Positions 44,129 to 52,372 of a stretch of 64,000 nucleotides of DNA are shown here, piece by piece. The position numbers and the translations under genes were made by a program. Source of the DNA: Anaerosphaera multitolerans. Its GTDB lineage: Bacteria > Bacillota > Clostridia > Tissierellales > Peptoniphilaceae. The stretch lies in the NCBI RefSeq assembly GCF_004006535.1, contig NZ_RLIH01000002.1:62001-126000 (forward strand). The letters run 5' to 3'. The notes below the pieces were generated by a model that saw only the letters and a list, made by a program, of their open reading frames with translations, was not told where the DNA came from and searched no databases. Every line of letters starts with the position of its first letter. Position 1 is the stretch's first letter.

Positions 44129-45451
44129 ATGAAGAAGACTTTAAGTATATTTTTGGCAGTACTTATGCTCTTGTTTCCTGCAAGTGGTTTTGCAAATTCA
44201 CAGACAAGTGAAAATGGGGACAAGGAAATAAGGAACCAAAATATATTTGTACCAACTAAGGATGGAGTTCAAAGGGCCACCTATGAAGAAGCCCTGAAAA
44301 TTGAAGAGTTAAATCAAAAATCTCTTATGGATCTTTGTGAATCCTACTTATTGGGAGATTATAAAAGCGGAAGAATTTTGGAATCCTATAATATAGATGA
44401 AATCAGGCCCATTGCTTCAATGTCAAAACTGGTAAGTTTGTTTGTAGTAATGGATAAGATTAAAGACGGAACTATCAGCAAGGATGAAAGTGTAACTATA
44501 GATAGTGAAAGCGCAAGCTTGTCGGGCTCCAGCTTTAAACTAAAGGAAAATGATGAATTTCCCCTTTGGGATTTGGTAAAGGCCTCTGTAGTAGTTTCGG
44601 GAAACGACGCGATTACAGCTTTGGCAAAACATATTTCAGGTTCTCAGGAGGCATTTGTGGGCTTGATGAACGAAAAGTGTAGGGAGTTGGGATTGGAAAA
44701 TGCTAAAATGATAAATCCTACAGGACTTACAGATTATTCTTCTACTGTAGAAGATAAATCTTCAAAGGGAGAATATAATGAAATGACCACAAGGGAATTG
44801 TTTATACTTACAAGGGAAATTATCAGACAGTATCCGGAACTTTTGGAGATATCTTCAATGGACAAATTAGAAGATGAGGAAAGAGATTTTTCAGAGTACA
44901 ACACCAATCCTATTTTGGGAATAGTGGAAGGTGTAGATGGTTTAAAAACCGGATATACTAACGCTTCAGGCAGATGTTTAGTTGCTACGGGACAGAGAAA
45001 GGGCGTGGAAGGCGTATCTCTTGATACAAGATTAATTGGAATTACAACGGGCTCAAGGGGAGACTGGGAAAGATATGTGGCGGCAAAAAGGCTTTTAAGT
45101 GACGGTTTTGAAAAGTATAAATATGTTGTAGTAGGTAACTTAGATAGATCTGTCACAACGGTGAAAGTTGAAAATGCCAGTGAAGTAGATGTTGAAGTAT
45201 TTGAAAAAGATACCGGTTCAGTTCTTTGGGATGGAGAAAGCGAAATAAAAAAACAAATTACTATAAAACCGAATTTAAAGGCACCTATTCCTGCAGGAGA
45301 GGCTGTGGGTTCAATTACTTATAGAATGAATGGGGAACAGATTTTAACCAGTGACTTAATAGTTAAGGAAAAGGTAAATGAAAGAGGTATCTTCTTTAAA
45401 CTTAGAAGTCTCTATGAGGATATTTTTACTAATATAAAAAATGCAATTTAA
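44129..45451 (+). CDS. D-alanyl-D-alanine carboxypeptidase (peptidase S11)
   Basis: A 440-residue penicillin-binding protein of the DacA/DacF type with an N-terminal signal peptide. The three active-site motifs are present: SMSK, SGN and KTG (in LKTGYTNAS). A beta-rich C-terminal domain and an ending helix that may anchor it to the membrane follow. It trims the terminal D-alanine from peptidoglycan stem peptides. Single gene with its own terminator. Confidence 0.92.
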   Translation: MKKTLSIFLAVLMLLFPASGFANSQTSENGDKEIRNQNIFVPTKDGVQRATYEEALKIEELNQKSLMDLCESYLLGDYKSGRILESYNIDEIRPIASMSKLVSLFVVMDKIKDGTISKDESVTIDSESASLSGSSFKLKENDEFPLWDLVKASVVVSGNDAITALAKHISGSQEAFVGLMNEKCRELGLENAKMINPTGLTDYSSTVEDKSSKGEYNEMTTRELFILTREIIRQYPELLEISSMDKLEDEERDFSEYNTNPILGIVEGVDGLKTGYTNASGRCLVATGQRKGVEGVSLDTRLIGITTGSRGDWERYVAAKRLLSDGFEKYKYVVVGNLDRSVTTVKVENASEVDVEVFEKDTGSVLWDGESEIKKQITIKPNLKAPIPAGEAVGSITYRMNGEQILTSDLIVKEKVNERGIFFKLRSLYEDIFTNIKNAI

Positions 45452-45456
45452 AAAAG

Positions 45457-45497
45457 ACCAATATTGTGTAACTAAAATTACATAATATTGGTTTTCT
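45457..45497 (+). terminator. Terminator after the carboxypeptidase
   Basis: A 15-bp stem with one G-T pair (ACCAATATTGTGTAA and its complement) and TTTTC. Confidence 0.85.
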
Positions 45498-45552
45498 TAT
45501 TAGAATATAAAAACTAATAGGGTTAATTAATAGGGTTAATATTAAAAAATTT

Positions 45553-45957
45553 TTATTTATATTTATAGGTAAGAACGGCAATAAATATATTTATTATTAA
45601 AAATATGGCTATTGGCAGGAAAAAAATTAATACTTCAATGCCATCTCTGCTTCCCATTGCTACACCAATAAAGGATATTAAGGTGTTAATTATAAATAAT
45701 ACTAAAACATATAAATATAAGGTTATATATTTATATAAAGAAAATGCAATTAGCATAAGAATTAACATTATATACGGTCCCACAATAAATGGACCTGAGG
45801 GAAATATTAATTGGATAATTTCTCCCGTTGGGAAAAGCAATAGCCCTAAAAACACAACTGCAATGAGAATTCCATAATAAAATCCGCTCTGTTTAAATAT
45901 CAAGTAAAACTTTCTTATTTTATTTTCTGTTTTCTTTGAAATTATTTTTTTATTCAT
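45553..45957 (-). CDS. Small hydrophobic membrane protein
   Basis: About 134 residues with four predicted helices and a basic N terminus; not recognised. ATG at 45957 is assumed; an in-frame GTG at 45972 is possible. TAGGAG lies very close before the ATG, so the start is uncertain. No operon partner. Confidence 0.55.
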   Translation of the reverse strand: MNKKIISKKTENKIRKFYLIFKQSGFYYGILIAVVFLGLLLFPTGEIIQLIFPSGPFIVGPYIMLILMLIAFSLYKYITLYLYVLVLFIINTLISFIGVAMGSRDGIEVLIFFLPIAIFLIINIFIAVLTYKYK

Positions 45958-45972
45958 AGCTCCTATAACCAC

Positions 45973-46430
45973 ACAAGACTGTAATATTTAAAAATTATAT
46001 GGTTTTTGAACCAACTATATCAATTATACTTCTAAATAATTCTATTGAGTAATATGAAATAGTCCAGCTAAAATATACTCTCTTGAAAGCACGTTTCCTA
46101 AAATACTGATTTACTTGTCAATTTATAAATATGAATTCCAAATTATATATTGAGATTCTCTTTCCCTCAGCTTAAATAGTTTGATAGAAAGAATTTAAGT
46201 GTAGAAGAGTTTGTTTTATAATTAATATTCTTATAAAGTTGCATTTAAAAGATTATTTTAAGAACTTATTATCAACAAAGGATGACCTTAAGACATGGTT
46301 CTTGCACAAAAAACAGTAATCAGTAAAATATTGATTTCTGTTTAGACGCAAAACGAAGGGATACATATTTCATCTTAAGTTCAGCATTTTGTAATTTAAG
46401 AGAGAATAATAAAATAGGGCTACTTTGAAG
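45973..46430. other. Gene-free stretch before the nitrilase
   Basis: AT-rich sequence with no frame, RBS and codon pattern I would call a gene. It may be the decayed remains of an inserted element (see the IS-end-like site at 46427). Confidence 0.4.
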
Positions 46431-46460
46431 TGCACCCCAAATGTTAGACATTTATGATAC
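46427..46460 (-). mobile_element. Possible terminal end of an IS3-family element
   Basis: On the minus strand the sequence reads ...TGTCTAACATTTGGGGTGCACTTCA, which resembles the right ends of IS3/IS150-group elements in Firmicutes. No transposase remains nearby and no matching left end or target duplication was found. If real, it is a remnant beside the nitrilase gene. Confidence 0.35.
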
Positions 46461-46471
46461 CATAAACAAAA

Positions 46472-46530
46472 ACATAAGGGTATTTTTCTATGCATTAAAA
46501 AATTGCTATCGGATTGACTTTCCCTTATGT
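46472..46530. repeat. Inverted repeat ACATAAGGG/CCCTTATGT downstream of the nitrilase
   Basis: Perfect nine-base arms 41 bases apart, between the IS-end-like site and the nitrilase stop. It could act as a long-loop terminator or be part of a former element. Confidence 0.45.
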
Positions 46531-46577
46531 GTTTTCAACTTAATTAAAACGGTGGATCAAGTGATAAATCTCTTTGT

Positions 46578-47504
46578 CTATTTATCGTGGACTATGAGTT
46601 CCAAGATGTCAGGGCGTGAGTAATGACCTGCCGGATCAAAGTCCATGCGACTTAAGATGACTTGTCCCATATCTAAATCTGCATAGATTATCTCTTCTTT
46701 GTTCCAAAGTGGTTCAACTACGTACTGGCCAAAAGGATCCACAATACAGCTGCCACCTGGACACAACTCTTCGGGCAACGAGTTTAGTTCATCCTGATAG
46801 TTAAATATGTTTGGATACATGGACTTATTCACGTATTGATTACAGCCTATGACATAGCAACGACCTTCAAGAGCAATATGCCTCATGGTAATCTGCCACT
46901 CATCCCTATTATCTGCAGTGGGTGCAAGATAAAGGGTAACTCCTCTATCGTATAGGGCTGCTCTGGCTAGAGGCATGTAGTTTTCCCAGCAGATTAGGGT
47001 TCCCATAGTTCCAAATTCAGTGTCTAAGGTAGTTATGGAGTTGCTGTGTCCATCTCCCCAGATGAGCCGTTCTGTACCTGTGGGTTTCATTTTACGGTGT
47101 TTAGCCACCAGCTGTCCATCAGGAGAAAATATTAAAAAGGAACAGTATAGGGTTGTGTTATGTAGGTCTCTTTCCGAAACTCCTATGCCTACATAGGCGC
47201 CAACCTTTTTTACCGCTTCTCCAATCCTATCCGTATCTTGACTGGGTACGAGAAGTGAATTGTCATAGAAGACCTTCCAGTCTTCTCTTCCCTCCATAGT
47301 TCTGCTGCCCACTATGTAACCATAGGAGAAACCCCTTGGATAGCAGGGAATATAAGACTCGGGAAATATAATTAGATCCGCTCCACCGCTACCCGCTTCT
47401 TCTATTAGTTCAATAGTTTTATCGATAGTGGCTTCTTTATTAAAAAGTATGGGTGACGCCTGTACGACTGCGACTTTACAACTATCTTCTAAGCTCTTCA
47501 TCAT
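46578..47504 (-). CDS. Nitrilase
   Basis: A 308-residue carbon-nitrogen hydrolase of the nitrilase branch. The catalytic triad is visible as Glu49 (FPES), Lys138 in HRKMKPTGTE and Cys172 in ICWENYMP. The last is the nitrilase, not amidase, signature. It converts nitriles to acids and ammonia. The gene has visibly higher GC and different codon choice than its neighbours and stands alone between a gene-free stretch and the selenium cluster, which suggests horizontal arrival. The RBS is GAGGTAAT-like before the ATG. Confidence 0.88.
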   Translation of the reverse strand: MMKSLEDSCKVAVVQASPILFNKEATIDKTIELIEEAGSGGADLIIFPESYIPCYPRGFSYGYIVGSRTMEGREDWKVFYDNSLLVPSQDTDRIGEAVKKVGAYVGIGVSERDLHNTTLYCSFLIFSPDGQLVAKHRKMKPTGTERLIWGDGHSNSITTLDTEFGTMGTLICWENYMPLARAALYDRGVTLYLAPTADNRDEWQITMRHIALEGRCYVIGCNQYVNKSMYPNIFNYQDELNSLPEELCPGGSCIVDPFGQYVVEPLWNKEEIIYADLDMGQVILSRMDFDPAGHYSRPDILELIVHDK

Positions 47505-47654
47505 ATTACCTCCTCATAACTAAATTTTACCAACTTACATTAATTACATTCTATCAAATAAAAGTGGATTTGAATATAGTATGTTAAAAGCATTCAAAAA
47601 ATCAAGACTAACATGATTACGATTAGATTTTTGATTAAGCCTTTAAAAATATTC

Positions 47655-48680
47655 CTATTTATTAAAGTGTTCAAAAATTTTTTTTGCACTTACTTTAGAG
47701 TCTTCATTTTCCATAGTCAATTTAAAGTTGGACTTTTTAATACTGTAATTTTGATCATAGTATTTTTTAATTAGGTCTTCAATAACTATATCATATTCAT
47801 CTTTTTCAATTAGATTTTTATAATTTTCAAATCTTTTATCATTTATATATTTATGAAGTTCGTCAAGGGATTGTAAAATTTCTCTTTGAAAGCCCCCGTC
47901 TTCCAAGTGGACGTACTCCTCTTTAATTCTTCGCACTCTCGTTTCAATAGAAGAATTTATCAATACCTGATTTGGAGAAAGGGAGTAGGCGTCATATAAA
48001 TATTTGGGAAGGGACAATTTTCCTATTTTTATACTTTCGCTTTCTGTAAAAACCAACTTTTCTTTAAAGCTGTATAATTTTTCAAATAGAAGACTTTCAA
48101 ACATTTTTTGGGAGGGTTGATCCTTTAAACCCACTCCGCCGAATATGGAACCTCTATGAGATGCCAATTTTTCTAAATTTAAAACCTGCGCACCCAGATT
48201 TTCCAATTCATCTAAAATTTCAGTTTTTCCAGATCCCGTATATCCGTTTAAGTTAACAAATGTAAATTGCTTAACTAATTTGGGAAGCTCATCTATTATA
48301 AAATGTCTATAGCCCTTGTATCCAAAGTTTAACTTATAAACTCTCTCATCTAAACTCTTTAAAAAATTAAAAAGCACAGTGCTTCTGTAGCCTCCTCTTG
48401 AACAAAAAAGTACTATGTCTCTTTCATGTCCCAAGTTGGAAACCAGATTAAAGTAGTCATTTAACTTAGACAGGGCATATTGAACTCCCACTGCTTTGGA
48501 TTTTTCTATTTCTCCTTTTACATAGAGTATGCTTACCTCTTCTCGCTGGCTGTCGTTTAATATGGGCATATTAACGGAGTTTGGAATAGTAAATGCAAAA
48601 AACTCCCCTTCACTTCTAAGGTCAATGTATAGGGGATTTTTAAAATTCAACGTTTCTTTATAATCTATTGCTTTAAACAT
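47655..48680 (-). CDS. selU: tRNA 2-selenouridine synthase
   Basis: A 341-residue protein with an N-terminal rhodanese domain (active Cys93 in CSRGGYRS) and a C-terminal P-loop domain (NGYTGSGKTE, about 145-154). This is the layout of SelU/MnmH, which replaces sulfur by selenium in the wobble uridine of tRNAs for Lys, Glu and Gln, via a geranylated intermediate. It uses selenophosphate from SelD, whose gene is divergent and 96 bases away. Selenium use in this organism is therefore supported by a real consumer enzyme. Confidence 0.93.
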   Translation of the reverse strand: MFKAIDYKETLNFKNPLYIDLRSEGEFFAFTIPNSVNMPILNDSQREEVSILYVKGEIEKSKAVGVQYALSKLNDYFNLVSNLGHERDIVLFCSRGGYRSTVLFNFLKSLDERVYKLNFGYKGYRHFIIDELPKLVKQFTFVNLNGYTGSGKTEILDELENLGAQVLNLEKLASHRGSIFGGVGLKDQPSQKMFESLLFEKLYSFKEKLVFTESESIKIGKLSLPKYLYDAYSLSPNQVLINSSIETRVRRIKEEYVHLEDGGFQREILQSLDELHKYINDKRFENYKNLIEKDEYDIVIEDLIKKYYDQNYSIKKSNFKLTMENEDSKVSAKKIFEHFNK

Positions 48681-48776
48681 AATTACCTCTTTTCAAAGAT
48701 ATTATACTAAATAGAAAAATATTTTAAAAGGTAGTTAATATCAGATGCAAGTGCTAAAATAGAAATGAGGTGGATT

Positions 48777-49787
48777 ATGAAACTTGATGTTTGTGGAGGC
48801 TGTAACGCAAAAATCGGAGCAGGCTCTTTAGATGATATTTTAAAAGGTATGGATATTTTTAAAAGACCCGATATTTTAATTGGGTTTGAAGGTAAGGAAG
48901 ATGCCTCGGTAATAAAAATTACAGATGATGTGGCAATGGTCTTTACTGTGGATTTCTTTCCTCCAATGGTTGACGATCCCTATGTTTTCGGTCAAATTGC
49001 TGCTGCTAATGCTCTTAGTGATTGCTATGCTATGGGAGCGGAGCCGGTGTCCTGTTTAAATATAGTTTGTTTTCCGGAGGAAGAAGATAAAAATATTTTA
49101 AAGGAAATACTAAGAGGTGGAGCTGACAAGGTAAAAGAGGCAGGAGCTACTTTAAGCGGAGGTCACTCCATTCATGATCCCAGAATTAAGTACGGTCTAT
49201 GTGTAGTTGGAAAAGTAAATCCTAAGAATATTTATAGAAATAACACTCCCAGAGTGGGAGATAGGTTAATTCTTACAAAGCCCTTAGGAGTATCTCTTTT
49301 GGCCAGCGGTTATTCCGTTGGAGAAGTTACGGAAGAAAACTTTAAAGGGGCTTTAGAGAGTATGGTTAATTTAAATAAATATGCCTTTGAAATTTTAAAA
49401 AACTATGATGTAAGTGCTATAACTGACGTTACAGGATTCGGTTTATTGGGTCATTTAAGTGAAATGGCAGGAGAAAGTTTCAGTGCCACGTTGTACTCCG
49501 GAGAGATTAATATATTAAAGGGAGCAAAAGAAGCGGCTGAAGATTTTTTATTTACTGCTGGCGGTCAGAGAAATCGAAATGGATATGGAAGTAATATAGA
49601 GTTTTTAATAGATGACTTTGCAATGGAAGAAGTGCTTTTTGATCCTCAGACTTCAGGCGGTTTACTATGTGCTGTAAGTGGGGAAGATACAGATAAGCTA
49701 TTAAAGGAATTAAAGGAAAAGAACATTGACGCATCTGTTATAGGAGAAATAACAAGTAAGAGAAAAAAGACGATTTATGTGAGGTAG
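48777..49787 (+). CDS. selD: Selenide, water dikinase
   Basis: A 336-residue SelD. The N terminus is short and reads DVCGGCNAKIGAG: Cys9 and Lys12 occupy the places of the catalytic Cys17 and Lys20 of E. coli SelD, so this is the cysteine form. GVPxVSLL-like (GVSLLASGYSVG), DVTGFGLLGH and DPQTSGGLL motifs follow. It makes selenophosphate from selenide and ATP. GAGGTGG precedes the ATG at 48777. First of five closely packed genes. Confidence 0.93.
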   Translation: MKLDVCGGCNAKIGAGSLDDILKGMDIFKRPDILIGFEGKEDASVIKITDDVAMVFTVDFFPPMVDDPYVFGQIAAANALSDCYAMGAEPVSCLNIVCFPEEEDKNILKEILRGGADKVKEAGATLSGGHSIHDPRIKYGLCVVGKVNPKNIYRNNTPRVGDRLILTKPLGVSLLASGYSVGEVTEENFKGALESMVNLNKYAFEILKNYDVSAITDVTGFGLLGHLSEMAGESFSATLYSGEINILKGAKEAAEDFLFTAGGQRNRNGYGSNIEFLIDDFAMEEVLFDPQTSGGLLCAVSGEDTDKLLKELKEKNIDASVIGEITSKRKKTIYVR

Positions 49788-49789
49788 AT

Positions 49790-50377
49790 ATGAAAATTAT
49801 TGATGCCAGAGGTTTGGCTTGTCCCAGACCTGTAATTCTATCAAAGAAAGCCATAAGGGACGAAAATTTAACGGAGCTGTTAGTAAAAGTGGACAATGAA
49901 ATAGCGACGCAAAATCTTTCAAAAATGGGAACACAGTTGGGATTTACAGCAAAGGTAGAAAAAGAATCAGAGGGAAATTATGAAGTAACTTTGTCTAAAA
50001 GAGATGAATCTCTATGTGAAATTATGTTTGAAGGGGACAAAAGTGAATATATAGTGGCAATTTCCTCTGATGAAATGGGAAGAGGAGATGAGGTTTTCTC
50101 CAAGACTTTACTTGAAGGATTTATTTATGCCCTAAGGGAGCAGGATATACTTCCAAAGTATGTAGTACTTTATAATTTAGGAGTTAAACTAACTACGATA
50201 AATAAAAGCACTGTGGAAGATTTAAAGTACTTGGAGGAGCAGGGGACTGAAGTGGTTTCCTGTGGACTTTGTTTAGATAATTACAATTTAAAAGAGGAAT
50301 TAAAAGTGGGAAGTATTACCAATATGTATAGAATTTGTGAGTTGCTTAGATTGTACAAGGTAGTAAGTCCATGTTAG
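49790..50377 (+). CDS. yedF: Selenium metabolism protein YedF
   Basis: A 195-residue protein: an N-terminal TusA/SirA-like domain (DARGLACPRPV, Cys in CPRP) and a C-terminal DsrE-like domain ending in CGLCLDNY. YedF is a marker of selenium handling in many bacteria and is thought to move selenium or sulfur, but its reaction is not established. It begins two bases after selD and overlaps the next gene by seven bases. Confidence 0.9.
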   Translation: MKIIDARGLACPRPVILSKKAIRDENLTELLVKVDNEIATQNLSKMGTQLGFTAKVEKESEGNYEVTLSKRDESLCEIMFEGDKSEYIVAISSDEMGRGDEVFSKTLLEGFIYALREQDILPKYVVLYNLGVKLTTINKSTVEDLKYLEEQGTEVVSCGLCLDNYNLKEELKVGSITNMYRICELLRLYKVVSPC

Positions 50378-50616
50378 ATTATTATCTTTTTACCTTTGAA
50401 TCTTCCAATAAAGCTATGGCAGCCAAGTTTGCCATAGGGGATTTAGAAGATATGCGAATTATTCCTTTAATACCGGAAATTTCAGCGGGATGTGGTTTGG
50501 CTTTAAAGTATTCCGGAAGTAAGTTAAAGGACGTTGAAAAATCTTTAAGGGAGAAAAAAGTGGAATATAGTGAGATTTACTTAGTTAGTAAGGGTGAAAT
50601 AGAGAGGTTGAAATGA
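50371..50616 (+). CDS. DUF3343 protein of the selenium cluster
   Basis: An 81-residue DUF3343 protein: FESSNKAMAAKFAIGD near the N terminus, ISAGCGLALKYS with one cysteine in the middle. It is regularly found with SelD, YedF and a cysteine desulfurase in organisms that use the selenium cofactor of molybdenum hydroxylases, and may bind and pass selenium. Overlaps both neighbours. Confidence 0.85.
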   Translation: MLDYYLFTFESSNKAMAAKFAIGDLEDMRIIPLIPEISAGCGLALKYSGSKLKDVEKSLREKKVEYSEIYLVSKGEIERLK

Positions 50617-51749
50617 TTTATTTTGACAATAGTGCCACTACGGTGAAAAAACCTGACAGCGTTTCAATGGCAGTTTATAAAGCCATAGCTAGTGGGAATT
50701 ACGGAAATCCTTCAAGAGGTTCCCATGATTTTTCTCTAAATGCTCTTGAGGGATTATATAAAACCAGAAGTGTTATTGCTGATTTTTTTGGAGTAGAAGA
50801 TCCCTTAAAAGTAGTATTAGTAAGTAATGTTACAACGGGATTAAATTTGGCTATAAGGGGTCTGTTAAGTGACAGGGATCATGTAATAACCAGCGATGCT
50901 GAGCATAACAGCGTTTTAAGACCACTATATCAGCTGGAAAATTTGGGAGCTGAAATTTCTTTTTTACCTCTTGATAAAAGGGGAAATATTGAAATTGAGA
51001 AGTTGGAAGAGAGCTTAAGACCAAGTACCAAGGCTGTAGTCATTACTCAAGCTTCAAATGTCTCAGGAATAGCCACTGATTTAGATTATGTATTTGACTT
51101 TTGCATAAAAAACAATTTGATTTTAATAGTAGATGGAGCTCAGGGTGCAGGAACTTTAAATTTTAAATTAAGGGGAAGGAAATTTCCCGACATGGTTTAC
51201 GCATTTACAGGTCATAAGTCACTTTATGGACCTCAAGGTACGGGCGGACTAATATTTGTAGGTGATTTAAGCCCTAAGGCAGTATTTAGCGGTGGAAGTG
51301 GAATTGATTCTTTCAATAGAGAACAGCCAAATATGCTTCCTGATATTTTTGAATACGGGACTCAAAATATCCACAGTAATTTGGGACTTTTAGAGGGAAT
51401 AAAATATTTAAATGATTTAGGGATGGAGAAAGTTGAAGACAAATTACATTCTCTTGCCAATTATTTTTATAATGAGGTATCGAAAAACAAAAATGTGACC
51501 CTATATAATGAATTTCATAGAAGCTGTGCTCCCATAGTATCTTTAAATGTTAAAGATTATTCTTCAGGCAAGACATCGGACATACTTTGGAATAAATATA
51601 AGGTAGCAACACGAGGAGGTTCCCACTGCGCCCAAAGATATCACGAAAGCATGGGAACTAAGGAAAGGGGAATGGTTAGATTTTCCTTTTCCACCTTTAA
51701 TACTTTTAAAGAACTGGACTATGTTTTGGAAGTATTGGAGATAATTTAG
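50613..51749 (+). CDS. Cysteine desulfurase (selenium-associated, CsdB type)
   Basis: A 378-residue pyridoxal-phosphate enzyme of the SufS/Csd type. The PLP lysine is Lys202 (FTGHKSLYGPQG) and the mobile-loop cysteine is Cys339 (GSHCAQRYH). It would release sulfur or selenium from cysteine or selenocysteine for the cluster's carrier proteins. It lies four bases into the previous gene (ATGA) and closes the operon, ended by a strong terminator. Confidence 0.92.
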   Translation: MIYFDNSATTVKKPDSVSMAVYKAIASGNYGNPSRGSHDFSLNALEGLYKTRSVIADFFGVEDPLKVVLVSNVTTGLNLAIRGLLSDRDHVITSDAEHNSVLRPLYQLENLGAEISFLPLDKRGNIEIEKLEESLRPSTKAVVITQASNVSGIATDLDYVFDFCIKNNLILIVDGAQGAGTLNFKLRGRKFPDMVYAFTGHKSLYGPQGTGGLIFVGDLSPKAVFSGGSGIDSFNREQPNMLPDIFEYGTQNIHSNLGLLEGIKYLNDLGMEKVEDKLHSLANYFYNEVSKNKNVTLYNEFHRSCAPIVSLNVKDYSSGKTSDILWNKYKVATRGGSHCAQRYHESMGTKERGMVRFSFSTFNTFKELDYVLEVLEII

Positions 51750-51751
51750 AA

Positions 51752-51797
51752 AGGCCTTCAATTCTTAGATATTAGCTAAGGATTGAAGGCTTTTAAT
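51752..51797 (+). terminator. Terminator of the selenium operon
   Basis: A 15-bp stem (51754-51768 with 51776-51790) followed by TTTTAATAT. Confidence 0.9.
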
Positions 51798-52372
51798 ATA
51801 AGGAAGTTTTATACAGATAAGTATTAAAGAGAGGTTTTAAAATTAATGTTAAGATTTTTATTTTAAAAAGCGAAAAAAGCAGATAGCATATAAATGATGG
51901 AGTAAGGAAGAAAATTTTAAAAAATAAATATGTAAGAGATTAAAATTTTTCTTATTTATGGTTTAAGAAAGATTTCATTGATGAGAAAATATGCAAAAAT
52001 TTAATTGGTAAATAAATTCCATAAAACTTGTAAATGAATTAAATAATGGTGTAAATATATTGCTTAGTTAAAGCCTTTAGTATCTTATTTTGGGTATAAA
52101 ATAAATAGAATAGTTTTAAGTGTGTTCTTATTTTCATTTTTAATATTTTATGGCAAATTTAAAATATGATTCTCAATCTATTTTTAACTTATGGCTTAAA
52201 ATGAGTTTTAAATAATTAAGTATTTATATATCTGAAAGATAAAAAATCAATTTAAAATAATTTTGTTGGGATTAATATAAATTTAATATTTGAAACCTTA
52301 TGTTTTACATAAATTGTAAAGTGTATTTGAGATAGTAGTTTAGTTTCTATTGTGAAGATGGAGGTATAAAAA
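51797..52372. other. AT-rich gene-free leader of the LarC cluster
   Basis: About 575 bases without a credible gene. Near its end TTATGT/ACATAA (52298-52312, three-base centre) forms a small inverted repeat that could be an operator, followed by the RBS GGAGGT for the gene at 52373. No known riboswitch pattern was recognised, although the length allows one. Confidence 0.45.

Noticed and set aside
46441-46623. A 60-codon plus-strand frame before the nitrilase end
   Set aside because: No RBS, no similarity, and it overlaps the nitrilase stop; probably chance in decayed DNA.
48777-48830. Possible selenocysteine form of SelD
   Set aside because: The catalytic position is an ordinary cysteine codon, and no in-frame TGA is needed anywhere in the gene.
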